Made by a program: the position numbers and the translations under genes. Shown in pieces: positions 51,249 through 60,911 of a DNA stretch of 64,000 nucleotides. The stretch is from Fontibacter flavus. GTDB taxonomy: Bacteria; Bacteroidota; Bacteroidia; Cytophagales; Cyclobacteriaceae. The stretch lies in contig NZ_JBHLWI010000004.1 of the NCBI RefSeq assembly GCF_042432905.1, forward strand, positions 1-64,000. Reading direction: 5' to 3'. The stretch's first letter is position 1, and every line of letters begins with the position of its first letter. The notes below the pieces were generated by a model. It was not told the DNA's origin, searched no databases, and saw nothing but the letters and a program-made list of their open reading frames with translations.

Positions 51249-52481
51249 ATGAAAGCGAAAATATTCAATTTTCAACTCATCATCCTTGGTTTGTTTTTCA
51301 TAAGCCAACTGGCAACAGCCCAAGGAGGACCCCATGCTTTTTACCTTACCTGGCAGCATGATCCACGGACAAGTATGACGGTGGACTGGCATAGTGATGA
51401 GCATGAATCCCAGGATTTACAGTTGAGGAGAAAAGGAACGGATATCTGGCAAGCTTTGGAAAGTGATGTATTGCCTTATCCTTTTTCAGAACGATTGGTC
51501 CATAGGGTCAGTATTCTAGGATTAAATCCGGGTACTGAATATGAACTGATGTTTCCAGGGAATGAAGAGGTTTATTATTTCCACACGCTTCCCGAAACCT
51601 TGGATAAGTCTTCCTTGAAAATTGCCATAGGAGGAGATTCCATGCACCAAAAGGAATGGTTGGAAACTACCAATAAGGTAGCGGCCTCTTATAATCCGGA
51701 TTTTGTAATTATAGGGGGTGATATGGCTTATGAAAACGGTGTGGCAGAGAACCTTCAACGCATCTATGACTGGTTTGACGCCTATACCCATACCTTGGTC
51801 AGAGAAGATAACAGGATTCTTCCCTGTATAGTGGCCATTGGCAATCATGAAGTGGTGGGAGGATACCATAGCAAGCATGAGTGGTATGAGCAAACGGACG
51901 ATTTCAGAAGAAATATAGCTCCTTATTTCTACGCACTGTTTCCTTTTCCCGGCCAACCGGGATACAATGTATTGGATATTGGGGATTATTTGAGTTTGAT
52001 TATTCTGGATACCGAGCACTCTAATCCAATTCAGGGCATACAGACCGAATGGCTTGATAAAACTTTGGCAGAAAGAGGCCATGTACTCCATAAAATTCCT
52101 ATCTATCACGTGCCCGGCTATCCTTCAGTGAGGAAATATGAAGATTATACGCAGACATTGGTAAGGGAAAACTGGATGCCGATCTTTGAAAAATATGGGG
52201 TCAAGATTGCTTTTGAAAACCATGACCATGCCTATAAAAGGACCTTCCCTATCAAAAATATGGAAGTAGACCAATCTGGAATTGTCTATATCGGAGATGG
52301 TTCATGGGGTACTGAACCACGACCTATTCATAGTTTGGAAGATACCTGGTATCTTAAAAATGTCCAAAGTATAAGGGCCTTTACTTTACTGACTTTGGAA
52401 GGGGGACAATTCAGTCTGATTTCCATTGATGCTGATGGTAATGTCATCGACAGTTATCCTGAAAACCCTTTGATCAAGTAA
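51249..52481 (+). CDS. secreted purple-acid-phosphatase-like metallophosphoesterase
   Basis: The 410-residue protein has a signal peptide ending at ATAQ and an N-terminal fibronectin-III-like domain (YLTWQHDPRTSMTVDWHS). The calcineurin-type phosphoesterase domain follows with IAIGGDSMH, IIGGDMAYENG, GNHEVVGG and NHDHAYKRT. This FN3 plus metallophosphatase arrangement is that of purple acid phosphatases. The first motif reads GGDS rather than GDxG, so activity needs care. It probably releases phosphate from organic phosphoesters in the periplasm or outside. Confidence 0.85.
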   Translation: MKAKIFNFQLIILGLFFISQLATAQGGPHAFYLTWQHDPRTSMTVDWHSDEHESQDLQLRRKGTDIWQALESDVLPYPFSERLVHRVSILGLNPGTEYELMFPGNEEVYYFHTLPETLDKSSLKIAIGGDSMHQKEWLETTNKVAASYNPDFVIIGGDMAYENGVAENLQRIYDWFDAYTHTLVREDNRILPCIVAIGNHEVVGGYHSKHEWYEQTDDFRRNIAPYFYALFPFPGQPGYNVLDIGDYLSLIILDTEHSNPIQGIQTEWLDKTLAERGHVLHKIPIYHVPGYPSVRKYEDYTQTLVRENWMPIFEKYGVKIAFENHDHAYKRTFPIKNMEVDQSGIVYIGDGSWGTEPRPIHSLEDTWYLKNVQSIRAFTLLTLEGGQFSLISIDADGNVIDSYPENPLIK

Positions 52482-52552
52482 TCTGATAGCATTATTGGCC
52501 TAAGCTGTTTTCCCTTTTGATTAAAAATCTACAAAGTAAATCTCTGATAGAT

Positions 52553-53572
52553 ATGAAGCTCAATATCAGTCCCATTTTTCTATATATGATAGCAGGTATT
52601 ATTTCCTGTTCGAAGCCCGTTTTGGACCCGATGATTCCTACGCCCGACAATCCCTATTCTTTGGGAAGGGTTGGAAATAAACGGGATGTGCATACTTCCA
52701 CAGCCAGCGGTTTGATGCTGATGGGAGGAAGTACTGATGTAGATGCAGCGATGAAGTGGATGATTGAGAGAGCAGGAGGGGGTGATTTCGTAATTATCAG
52801 AGTGAGTGGCGGGACAGGTTATAATGATTACCTCTATGAGATGGGAGGTTTGAATTCAGTCGAAACACTTAGGATCAATACTCCGGAAGCGGCCAATGAG
52901 GAGAAAGTTTTCCAAACACTGAAAAATGCTGAAGCTCTTTTTATTGCTGGTGGAGACCAATCTCAGTATATCCAGCTTTGGGAAGGCAGTAAAGTGGAAG
53001 AAGCTATCCAATACCTGATCCATGAGAAGAAAATCCCTGTTGGCGGCACCAGCGCAGGATGTGCCGTGATGGGGGAGTTTGTCTATACGGGAGAAAAGGG
53101 TTCTGTAACTGGGGTTGAAGCCTTGGCTGATCCTTTTGATGAGCGGATGACTGTTCAGCGTTCTACTCTGGTCAACCATCCTCTTCTTCAGAACACCATC
53201 ACTGACCAGCATTTTTCCCAAAGGGAAAGACAGGGTAGATTGATGGGTTTTTTGGCCAGGTTGAAAGAACAATCAGATAAATCTCCTTTGAGAGCGATCG
53301 CAGTGGATGAAAAAACAGCCTTGGTCATTGATGAAAATGGTGTCGCCAGTCAAATGGGGCAGGCGAATGTATTTTTGTTTGAAGAAGCATTTTCAGATCA
53401 GGATCCGGAAGTTTTGCAACCGGGAATGCCGCTGAGTTGGGTGTTGGGAAATCAGGCCGTAAAGGTCAAAATATTGGGTCCAGAGAAAAAAGAGACCTTA
53501 CAGATCAATTCCTGGGATTTTGACTGGGATACATTTTGGTTTGTGGAAAAAGGGATTTTGAGGTCCAACTAA
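52553..53572 (+). CDS. cyanophycinase-like S51 peptidase, lipoprotein
   Basis: The 339-residue protein begins with a lipoprotein signal (MKLNISPIFLYMIAGIISCS; Cys is the acyl site). The S51 fold shows LFIAGGDQSQYIQLW and the catalytic Ser in GGTSAGCAVMGE. Cyanophycinases hydrolyse cyanophycin (Asp-Arg polymer) into dipeptides; many heterotrophs have exported ones that scavenge it. ATG at the signal is chosen over a TTG-type longer frame. It is convergent and overlaps the next gene's end by 4 bp. Confidence 0.87.
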   Translation: MKLNISPIFLYMIAGIISCSKPVLDPMIPTPDNPYSLGRVGNKRDVHTSTASGLMLMGGSTDVDAAMKWMIERAGGGDFVIIRVSGGTGYNDYLYEMGGLNSVETLRINTPEAANEEKVFQTLKNAEALFIAGGDQSQYIQLWEGSKVEEAIQYLIHEKKIPVGGTSAGCAVMGEFVYTGEKGSVTGVEALADPFDERMTVQRSTLVNHPLLQNTITDQHFSQRERQGRLMGFLARLKEQSDKSPLRAIAVDEKTALVIDENGVASQMGQANVFLFEEAFSDQDPEVLQPGMPLSWVLGNQAVKVKILGPEKKETLQINSWDFDWDTFWFVEKGILRSN

Positions 53573-54699
53573 CCTGATTGCTCATCTTCCTGCTTGGAAA
53601 TACCAATATCTTTCAGATCCTGGTCCAAAATCCATCCTTTCGATAATGCATGTCTGGCAGCCTCCATGGTGTCTTTCACCAAAAGCATGCTGACACCAAG
53701 TTGTTTCATTTCCAGCCTGATATCTTCCACTTGCTGAATCCTGTCTGCTTTCACATCCCGGATATAGATCATTTTGACCCTACCTGGAAAATCTTTGATT
53801 ACCTGTAGGTAGATTTCAGGATCATGTTGTCCGGAATCCCCGATCAAAATGAAGGGAATATCGGAGAAGAAAGAAAAGATCTTTTCAACTTGTGTCAGTT
53901 TGTGATCAAAATGACTGCCTGCTATCAGATGGTCTCTGGACAAACCAATATCTCTCAACATCAATGGTCCTTTGGGGATTTGATGCACATCCATAAATTC
54001 CATCAGGAAATCATACAGGTTCCATGGGCTGCTGGAAACATAAAACAAAGGGTTGCTTTTGATATCATCCCTGCCTTTTTCCAGTGCTTTGTAAAAAGCT
54101 GCTACTCCGGGAAAAGGAATTCTCGAATAGGCATTTCCAAAGAAGGTGGTTTTCAACATCTCCCAAAGCCTGGTTGCTCCTGTAGGTACGATCGTGTCAT
54201 CAATGTCAGAAATGATGCCATATTCGAGGTGGTTCAAAGGCATAAAGATTTTATTGAAGGCAGTAACTTTACCTTGTCGAGGCCTCACCTTGTCGATGAG
54301 TTCAAGCTGCACAATTTCCCAATTTTGGGTTGGTCTGAAGCCTTCAGGAATGGGGATGTGAAATTCCGCATAGCCTTCTTCATCAGTAATGGCAATTTGT
54401 TCCGAACCTTGAAATACCGCTTTTACTTTCACATTGGGGATTTTCCAAGATGAGAAGCGTTTGTACATCTTTTTAAAATTATGCCATGCACCATCCTCTC
54501 CTTGAGCATTTCCGATATTTCTATCTTTCAGAACCCTGACCAAAAAATAGATTTCTTTGTCATTGCCGAAGCCTATGTAGGGCATGATCATGATAGATCT
54601 GATCAAACCGAGCCTGACCCCTGTTTTAACTTTGATCAAAGAAAAGTTTCGCTTGATTGCGTATAAAAATCTAAGAATGAAGGATCGGGATTTTCTCAA
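53569..54699 (-). CDS. App1-type phosphatase (LNS2/DUF2183)
   Basis: The 376-residue protein has the HAD-like phosphatase motif ISDIDDTIVPTGATR (DxDxT) near the middle, then FYVSSSPWNLYDFL and LIGDSGQHDPEIY, as in APP1 phosphatidate phosphatases. The N-terminal part is a beta-sandwich (VKVKAVFQGSEQIAITDEEG). No signal peptide is present. The start is uncertain: a TTG at 54699, or a later ATG around residue 37. It may dephosphorylate phosphatidate or a related lipid. The gene is on the opposite strand to its neighbours. Confidence 0.82.
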   Translation of the reverse strand: MRKSRSFILRFLYAIKRNFSLIKVKTGVRLGLIRSIMIMPYIGFGNDKEIYFLVRVLKDRNIGNAQGEDGAWHNFKKMYKRFSSWKIPNVKVKAVFQGSEQIAITDEEGYAEFHIPIPEGFRPTQNWEIVQLELIDKVRPRQGKVTAFNKIFMPLNHLEYGIISDIDDTIVPTGATRLWEMLKTTFFGNAYSRIPFPGVAAFYKALEKGRDDIKSNPLFYVSSSPWNLYDFLMEFMDVHQIPKGPLMLRDIGLSRDHLIAGSHFDHKLTQVEKIFSFFSDIPFILIGDSGQHDPEIYLQVIKDFPGRVKMIYIRDVKADRIQQVEDIRLEMKQLGVSMLLVKDTMEAARHALSKGWILDQDLKDIGISKQEDEQSG

Positions 54700-54882
54700 T
54701 TTTTGCTTTTTACACTTGAAGAGTTTTCAAATTAATGAAAACCTTATTGGTATTCTATTCTTTTTGACGAAATTATGCATGACTTGGCCAAGATCAAATC
54801 CAAAGTTGTAAGTGGTCAGGTTTACCGATCATATAACAGCTATTCTGATAAGGTTTAGATGATGAATTAGCCCATTTTAAAA

Positions 54883-55818
54883 ATGATAAACCAAAGAAGA
54901 GATTTCCTGAAAAAAGCCAGTTTGGCAGCCATGGCAATAGGAATGCCCCAAATCGCTTTTTCGATGACTAATCAAGACCCTTTATTCAAAATATCCTTGG
55001 CAGAATGGTCTGTCAACCGATTGCTTTTTTCAGGTCAGATGGATCATCTGGATTTTCCATTAATGACCAAAAAGCATGGAATTTATGCTGTTGAGTATGT
55101 CAATCAGTTTTTCATGGACAAGGCTACGGATAAAAATTACCTGAGGGAGATGAATACCCGTTGTCAGAATGAGGGGATTGATCAGGTATTGATCATGTGT
55201 GACAGTGAGGGGACATTGGGCGCCAAGTCAGCGGCTGATCGCCAACAGACAGTGGAAAATCATAAAAAGTGGGTGGAGGCTGCTCAATTCTTGGGTTGTC
55301 ATTCCATCAGGATCAATGCCTACACTGAAATTCCTTGGTCCACAGATCCTGAAAAGGCCACGGAAGCGATGAAACTATGTGCTGAGGGTATGCGATCACT
55401 TTGTGAGTTTGCGGATGATTTTGATATCAATATCCTCATTGAGAATCACGGCGGTTATTCCAGTGATGCCAAGTGGTTGGTAGGTATGCTGCAGCAAACA
55501 GCCCATCCCAGAGCAGGGAGTTTGCCGGATTTTGGAAATTTCAGGATTTTCAGGGATGAAAACAGGGAGGTATCCTATGATTCTTACCGTGGGGTAGATG
55601 AATTGATGCCAATGGCGAAAGGGGTCAGTCTAAAGCCTACAGCCTTTGATGACTATGGTAATCAGTCTCCTTTGGATTATGAACGGATGATGAAAATAGT
55701 ACTTTCTCATGGGTATCATGGCTATGTGGGTATTGAGCATGGAGAGAAAGACAGGGAATGGGAAAGTATCGTAGAGATCAGGGATGTTTTGGTGGCTTTG
55801 GAAAAGAACTTGGCATAA
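54883..55818 (+). CDS. exported sugar phosphate isomerase/epimerase-like TIM barrel
   Basis: The 311-residue AP-endonuclease-2-type TIM barrel has a twin-arginine-like leader (NQRRDFLKKASLAAMAIG) typical of Tat-exported oxidoreductase-associated proteins in Bacteroidota. Metal-binding residues appear in DINILIENHGG (Glu), LPDFGNF (Asp), GVSLKP and VGIEHGEKD. The family includes xylose-isomerase-like enzymes and inosose-type epimerases/dehydratases. The substrate is unknown. The gene is monocistronic. Confidence 0.82.
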   Translation: MINQRRDFLKKASLAAMAIGMPQIAFSMTNQDPLFKISLAEWSVNRLLFSGQMDHLDFPLMTKKHGIYAVEYVNQFFMDKATDKNYLREMNTRCQNEGIDQVLIMCDSEGTLGAKSAADRQQTVENHKKWVEAAQFLGCHSIRINAYTEIPWSTDPEKATEAMKLCAEGMRSLCEFADDFDINILIENHGGYSSDAKWLVGMLQQTAHPRAGSLPDFGNFRIFRDENREVSYDSYRGVDELMPMAKGVSLKPTAFDDYGNQSPLDYERMMKIVLSHGYHGYVGIEHGEKDREWESIVEIRDVLVALEKNLA

Positions 55819-55931
55819 AATAATCAAAAGACCTTTTGTAGTGGCAAACCTTACATGCAGCTCTTCCGATCGGTACTCATCTGCATTGATATTAGATTAC
55901 CTGCTCAGCAATTTGAAAGTTTTAGCCTTTT

Positions 55932-56624
55932 TTAAAATAGGTTGAGCAACTGCTCTCCCCTTTTGAGGACCTGTAGCTCCTGTCTTTGCCTGATTTCTTC
56001 CCTTACATCGGGTGATTTTGCATCCAAGAGTAGCTGGGAAACATTCCAGACATCACTTCTCCAGGAGACGATCATTTTTGAAAGCAGCCATTCGTCCATT
56101 CGTCCCATCAATTTGTCCAAAATTGCCAAGCTTGGCGAAAGGGGTTTGATGATATTGTCTTGAACCGCATCTATAGAGTTGGCAATAACCTGATTGACCA
56201 GTTCATGGTCATTTTTCCGCCTAGTTCTTTTATCAGGATCAGCGCTGATCCATTCTTGTTCCATGCAATCATAAAGTGCCAAAGGAAGGTCATAATTGAT
56301 ATGTGCATTGACGCCCAAAAGTAGGTTTTGCAGGACATGGGTTTCAGGATTTTTGCTGGCATCATGCGCCTGCTTCCATACGGAGGGCACATGAGGATGA
56401 CCAGAATGATAGAGATCGAGTGCCTCGAAATAATAATCGGAGAACCTGACCAACAAAGTGCTTACCCATAAAGGATCTGAAAAGTGCTTTTCTTCAATGG
56501 AGACATACATATTTCGGCTCATCAAGGTATAGCACTGTAAAAACACATGTCTTCGGTCTCCTGAGCTTTCCCAGTCCGTGGACTCTTTGGTCATTCTTTG
56601 CAGAAGGTTGTTGATGGTTTCCAT
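55932..56624 (-). CDS. DUF5995 family protein
   Basis: The 230-residue, all-helical soluble protein contains the motif NLLLGVNAHINYDLPLAL, which is diagnostic for DUF5995, with a nearby acidic/Trp-rich end (WRSDVWNVSQLLLDA). The conserved His/Asn/Asp set of this motif resembles a metal or substrate site, but no function is known for the family. It is followed by a small gap and convergent with the isomerase-like gene. A 204-bp gap with no gene lies before the next gene. Confidence 0.75.
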   Translation of the reverse strand: METINNLLQRMTKESTDWESSGDRRHVFLQCYTLMSRNMYVSIEEKHFSDPLWVSTLLVRFSDYYFEALDLYHSGHPHVPSVWKQAHDASKNPETHVLQNLLLGVNAHINYDLPLALYDCMEQEWISADPDKRTRRKNDHELVNQVIANSIDAVQDNIIKPLSPSLAILDKLMGRMDEWLLSKMIVSWRSDVWNVSQLLLDAKSPDVREEIRQRQELQVLKRGEQLLNLF

Positions 56625-56828
56625 GATTTTAAAAATACTCTTTTCTGAGTAATTATCTGAAAATAAATTGACTCTGGGTCGAAAAAGTATTTTTACGGGA
56701 AAAGGATTGTTGCCATCAATTTGAACCTATTTTTTATTCTGGTCCCTATTATCAAAAGATCATTGCATGTGATCCCCTTCATGCGAGGCTGTAAGTCTTA
56801 ATGTAATTAAATCTTCAATAAGACGGCT

Positions 56829-57838
56829 TTAGTTGTATATAATTTTATCCAAATCCGAAGTAACCACAATTTTGGAATCCAAGGTGATTCCACAAAAAGT
56901 TTTGGTGTTCTGGTCAAATTTACAAAACACATAATCCTTTAATTCTTTAATTTCTATATTATCCTGGTATTTCTTAATCATTAGTATCTTGAAGTCTTTT
57001 TCTGTTGTGGAGGTTCTATTCAGTTTTTTGATCAAAAAGTAATCTGTTTCTTTATCGACTGAAATAGCTGAAAGAATCAAATCTAATTGGTATTGATTTC
57101 TCTCCCACAGTGCCATACCATAAAACTCACTCAGTTCCATTACCCGCTTGGGTTTGGTTTTATCCAATAATGAATCAAGAAAATATTCCTTTGTTTTCGA
57201 AAGTTTACCGGACTTAGAGACTTCAAGATACCCGCTTTGTAAAGGGTTCAAAATTCGAAGGATATTGTCCTTATGATACAAATAGCTTCCTTCCTGACTA
57301 TACCCTAATGATTTTTTCATTATTTTTTTTGGTTTCATTGAATTTAAATCCAGGCGATAAAGTATTAAATCATCTTCTGTGTCCATAATATTATTGACCC
57401 GAATGATTGCTTCTTGTGCTTCTGAATGAAGAATGTAATGTAGTCCGGCTTCGTCGAGGTTCACTCTTTTTTTGCTGATCTTTTTAGTTCTAAGATCAAA
57501 CCTATATAAGTCACTTGGGTTTTGTCCCAGAAAATAGCAGGAGTTGTCGTAATAAAACAATGATCTGAAAGCATTATCTGGATAATATTCCACACTCTTA
57601 TCAGGATAAAGCTTGGGTTGGAGGATAACTGTATCCAAGGTTTTATTTCCATCAAATGTATAGGAAAGCAATTCATGCTTATTGGTCAAAATGAAAACTT
57701 CATATTCACTGATAGCCACATCTCTGACAGTAGCAAAGGGGGAAAATTCAATTTGAAATTCATGATTGTATAGTTCCTTTTTTTTTGAAACACAGGAAAA
57801 AAAAGAATTAAGGAGATGAATTTGAGGCTATTGGACAT
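56829..57838 (-). pseudogene. beta-propeller-like lipoprotein gene with homopolymer frameshift
   Basis: The body (296 residues from a GTG at 57719) has repeated strand motifs like SYTFDGNKTLDTVIL and LYRFDLRTKKI, reminiscent of a beta-propeller. It lacks its own start. Upstream, an ATG at 57838 begins a lipoprotein-like signal (MSNSLKFISLILFF) in another frame. With one extra T in the T8 run (57797-57804, as A8 on the plus strand) the frames join as LILFFSCVSKKKELYNHEFQ, creating a lipobox. The start overlaps the upstream gene by 11 bp. It may be a true frameshift, slippage-controlled expression or a sequencing error. Confidence 0.6.
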
Positions 57839-58226
57839 GTTTCTGAATTAAATCAACAAGTTCATCAGGAGTTTCTATGACTTGTTTTTCTTGGCCCGTA
57901 AGGAAAAGTACAGGTAAAGATTCTATCAATCCTAACTTTAACCCTTCCTTTTTTTGGTCAATGAAAATAGACTTGCCATCAACCTTCGCCAGTAAATTTG
58001 CTTTCTTCTCCTGTGATGATACAATGATAACATTGATTTTTTTGCCTTCAAGTTCTTGCAAGGATTCCTTAAATACTGAAAAACAATATTGACAATTTTC
58101 AAGACTGATAATCAGAGTAGGTGTATCAGTGTCAAATCCAATTATTGATCCGTATTTTTCAAAATCACTCTCTATTGGTTTGCATCCGAGCAATATGATA
58201 AACAATAAAATACTAATTCTCTTCAT
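57828..58226 (-). CDS. thioredoxin-like lipoprotein
   Basis: The 132-residue protein has the signal MKRISILLFIILLGCKP (lipidated Cys15) and a thioredoxin-fold region with a CxxC site in ISLENCQYCFSVF and the cis-Pro segment IESLPVLFL. It probably works at the membrane surface as a thiol oxidoreductase. ATG at 58226 is chosen over a TTG five codons earlier. It overlaps the preceding gene by 14 bp and the following damaged lipoprotein gene by 11 bp, so all belong to one message. A cysteine-containing secreted peptide at the start of the operon may be its client. Confidence 0.72.
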   Translation of the reverse strand: MKRISILLFIILLGCKPIESDFEKYGSIIGFDTDTPTLIISLENCQYCFSVFKESLQELEGKKINVIIVSSQEKKANLLAKVDGKSIFIDQKKEGLKLGLIESLPVLFLTGQEKQVIETPDELVDLIQKHVQ

Positions 58227-59370
58227 CTTGAGTAAAATCAAATACGTCTATGGATAAATAGTTTTCTTGAAGTTCTGGGTTCAAAATATTGTTCTTTGGA
58301 AGATAGAATCCCTTCTTACCTACAAATGCCCTATAGACATTATAAATCCCTCCTGGAAATACGACTTCTTTAATTATTTTAAAATCCTTATCCAAAACGA
58401 TCACACTAAATTGTTTTTTTGCATCGATTTCTTTCAAGATGACATTTTTGTCATAAATCCCAGGGAATTGGAAAGTTCTGTAATAAAGTTTTCTGTATGG
58501 ATCGAAATAGATACCATAGTATTTAGAATTTTCAACCCATGCTTTGTCCTCTTTTTCCGGTTCTGGAACCATAGCGAAAGGCTTGACTTCAGAATTCTTA
58601 AATTTGCTTCCACCAAAAACTTTGAATTCTTGACCATCTAAAAAATAACTTAAAGAGTCAAAATATTTCCACGAATAAATTACCCTTTCAAAGTCATCCT
58701 CAATTCTTGAAACCTGCAAATCACTCCCTGGCCATATTTTGTCTTGGTAAAAAGATGGGAATCCTGATTCTTCTACAAATTCCAAAGTATTGGCTGCGAT
58801 GTCATAGGATACTTCAAATTTAAATTCATCACTGATATTTGCCGGATTACTCAAATCAAACATCGGGAGCTGGATAAACCTTAATTTTCCTTTACTCAAA
58901 ATAGTAGGCATGGAACCAAAAGAAATGTGATTGACCAAAGATTCTTCAATGCTTTTATAACGGGGGGGCATATACCGATTCAAAACCTCTCCACTATCGT
59001 TAATCAAAAGTGATCCACGAACAGTGAGTGTTGGGAATATGAATACGGAATCTGAATTGATCACAAGAATTCCTTGAGCCGTATTTATTCCTAAGGGAGG
59101 GGTAGATGGGTATTTGATTTCTTTTTCTAAAATCTCTAAGTCTAAATTATAAACCTGAATTGACTTTTTGAATTCATTTTGATGGTACAAAAATTCAGTA
59201 TCGTTCTCAAACAAATAGGAGGTCCTTATAAAGTCAAGAGCTGTAGAATCATCTAATGGAAGGTTTATTTCTGAAATTTTAAATAAATTAGAATTTGTTT
59301 TTTCTTCACTTGCTAGAGGTGAACATGAGAAAATTGTAAATCCAAGGAATAGAGATATTGTTGATTTCAT
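58213..59370 (-). CDS. DUF4221-like lipoprotein (beta-propeller type)
   Basis: The 385-residue protein has a lipoprotein signal (MKSTISLFLGFTIFSCSP) and strand-rich repeats of the DUF4221/6-bladed propeller type (KSIQVYNLDLEILEKEIKYP, FSVIVLDKDFKIIKEVVFPG). Such propeller lipoproteins are encoded beside small secreted peptides in many Bacteroidota. The ATG at the signal is chosen, not the longer frame that runs through a hairpin. It lies 56 bp after the small peptide gene and precedes the thioredoxin-like gene with an overlap. Confidence 0.65.
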   Translation of the reverse strand: MKSTISLFLGFTIFSCSPLASEEKTNSNLFKISEINLPLDDSTALDFIRTSYLFENDTEFLYHQNEFKKSIQVYNLDLEILEKEIKYPSTPPLGINTAQGILVINSDSVFIFPTLTVRGSLLINDSGEVLNRYMPPRYKSIEESLVNHISFGSMPTILSKGKLRFIQLPMFDLSNPANISDEFKFEVSYDIAANTLEFVEESGFPSFYQDKIWPGSDLQVSRIEDDFERVIYSWKYFDSLSYFLDGQEFKVFGGSKFKNSEVKPFAMVPEPEKEDKAWVENSKYYGIYFDPYRKLYYRTFQFPGIYDKNVILKEIDAKKQFSVIVLDKDFKIIKEVVFPGGIYNVYRAFVGKKGFYLPKNNILNPELQENYLSIDVFDFTQDEEN

Positions 59371-59391
59371 CAATATTATTGTAAAAGTGAA

Positions 59392-59418
59392 AAAGGAACG
59401 GGATCTCCCGTTCCCTTT
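59392..59418 (-). terminator. hairpin between the peptide gene and the lipoprotein operon
   Basis: AAAGGAACGGGA and TCCCGTTCCCTTT form a near-perfect 12-bp stem with one bulge. On the minus strand it is followed by TTTTTC. It sits 8 bp after the peptide stop. Partial read-through would give much peptide mRNA and less of the downstream lipoproteins. Confidence 0.7.
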
Positions 59419-59426
59419 AAGAATAA

Positions 59427-59618
59427 TTAATATTGCGGTAGTGGCCTTCCACAAGTCATATTACATCCTGAGCAGGATCCATCACCGTTGTCTCTGGAAT
59501 ATGTCATTCCATTCTCAATAATTATGTTGCCTCGGGAATCTCTACAAATTGCATTTGCGGGCATTATACTTCCAAAAGTCAGAGCGATTACCCCAATGCT
59601 TAAAATTAACTTTTTCAT
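59427..59618 (-). CDS. small secreted Cys-containing peptide
   Basis: The 63-residue precursor has a signal peptide MKKLILSIGVIALTFGSIMPANA. The mature ~40 residues begin ICRDSRGN and contain four cysteines (25, 49, 52 and 56), three of them clustered in GDGSCSGCNMTCGRP. It is similar in layout to the NVEALA-type and other small exported peptides that precede propeller lipoproteins in Bacteroidota, though the NVEALA sequence itself is not seen. The CxxC in SCSGC could bind metal or form disulfides with the thioredoxin-like partner. Function is unknown. Confidence 0.65.
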   Translation of the reverse strand: MKKLILSIGVIALTFGSIMPANAICRDSRGNIIIENGMTYSRDNGDGSCSGCNMTCGRPLPQY

Positions 59619-59742
59619 TTTCTAAAATTTTTAATACGAACAAAAATCCTGGCCAAGATTACTAACCAACCAGTTAGGTAATTCTAACATATTATTATTA
59701 TTATCAAATCTTTTTCGCAAAAAATTCAGTTTAAATGTGGAA

Positions 59743-59763
59743 AAATACCCTGTTTAGGGGATG
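59743..59763. repeat. ACCCTGTTTAGGG palindrome upstream of rlmN
   Basis: AAATACCCTGTTTAGGGGAT resembles AAATACCCTAAATTAGGTAT at 16859. Both are short inverted repeats about 100-200 bp upstream of genes. It may be a shared operator or a dispersed motif. Confidence 0.35.
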
Positions 59764-59852
59764 TTTTTTTGAATTTCAAGCATTTTCAAATCCATATTCA
59801 TCAATTTTTAATTTTTTTATTTTCCAAACTTGCAATCCGCTACCTTTGCAAT

Positions 59853-60911
59853 ATGGAAAGTACCCCAAAAAAGGACATCAGAAAATTTACCTTAGAACAG
59901 CTTGAAGAGTTTTTCGTCGCGCAGGGAGATAAAAAATTCAGGGCCAAGCAAGTCTATGATTGGTTGTGGAATAAGTCTTTGAAAAACTTTGACGATATGA
60001 GCAATATCTCCAAAGCGACAAGGGAGATGTTGAAGGAAAATTTTGAGATCAACCATATCCATGTGGACTTGATGCAGCATTCCAGCGATGGGACCATTAA
60101 GAATGCGGTCAAACTTTTTGATGATAAAATTGTGGAGTCGGTACTGATCCCCACAACAAAAAGAATTACTGCCTGTGTATCTTCCCAGGTAGGCTGTAGC
60201 TTGGATTGTAACTTCTGCGCTACGGCAAGATTGAAAAGAATGCGCAACCTTAACCCTGATGAAATTTATGATCAGGTAGTGGCCATCAAAGAGGAAGCAG
60301 AAACCTATTTCAGCCGCCCGCTGACCAATATTGTGTTTATGGGTATGGGAGAGCCTTTGTTAAATTACAATAATGTCATTGAAGCCATTGATAAGATTAC
60401 CTCTCCCGAAGGATTGGGAATGGCACCAAGAAGAATTACGCTATCCACTGTTGGGATTCCTAAGATGATCAAAAAAATGGCTGATGATGGGGTCAAATTC
60501 AATTTGGCAATTTCCTTACACTCCGCCATCAATGAGACACGAAGCAGGTTGATGCCGATCAATGAGGTGAATCCTTTGGAAGACCTGGCAGATGCCTTGA
60601 AATATTGGTATCAAAAAACCAAAAGAAAAGTCACCTATGAATATGTGATTTGGGATGGTGTCAATGACGACGAGCAACATGCCAGAGCCCTAGCCAAGTT
60701 CTGTAAAATCATTCCTTCCAAAGTGAATATCATCCAATACAATCCAATTGATGAGGGCGAATTCCGTCAGGCTTCTCAGGAAGCGGTGAATATGTACGTA
60801 AGAATACTGGAAGATCAGGGCATAATCGCCAAAGTCCGAAAATCAAGAGGTCAGGATATCGATGCGGCCTGCGGTCAGTTGGCCAATAAGAACGAAGTGG
60901 CCCAATTATAA
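59853..60911 (+). CDS. rlmN: 23S rRNA/tRNA adenine-C2 methyltransferase RlmN
   Basis: The 352-residue radical-SAM enzyme has the [4Fe-4S] motif in VGCSLDCNFCATA, the VFMGMGEPLLNY stretch, the conserved LAISLHSA and the catalytic Cys in DIDAACGQL near the C-terminus. It methylates A2503 of 23S rRNA and A37 of some tRNAs. ATG is chosen just 4 bp after a -7-like TACCTTTG (59841-59848). The longer frame would add 28 hydrophobic residues without family support. Length is as expected. Confidence 0.97.
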   Translation: MESTPKKDIRKFTLEQLEEFFVAQGDKKFRAKQVYDWLWNKSLKNFDDMSNISKATREMLKENFEINHIHVDLMQHSSDGTIKNAVKLFDDKIVESVLIPTTKRITACVSSQVGCSLDCNFCATARLKRMRNLNPDEIYDQVVAIKEEAETYFSRPLTNIVFMGMGEPLLNYNNVIEAIDKITSPEGLGMAPRRITLSTVGIPKMIKKMADDGVKFNLAISLHSAINETRSRLMPINEVNPLEDLADALKYWYQKTKRKVTYEYVIWDGVNDDEQHARALAKFCKIIPSKVNIIQYNPIDEGEFRQASQEAVNMYVRILEDQGIIAKVRKSRGQDIDAACGQLANKNEVAQL

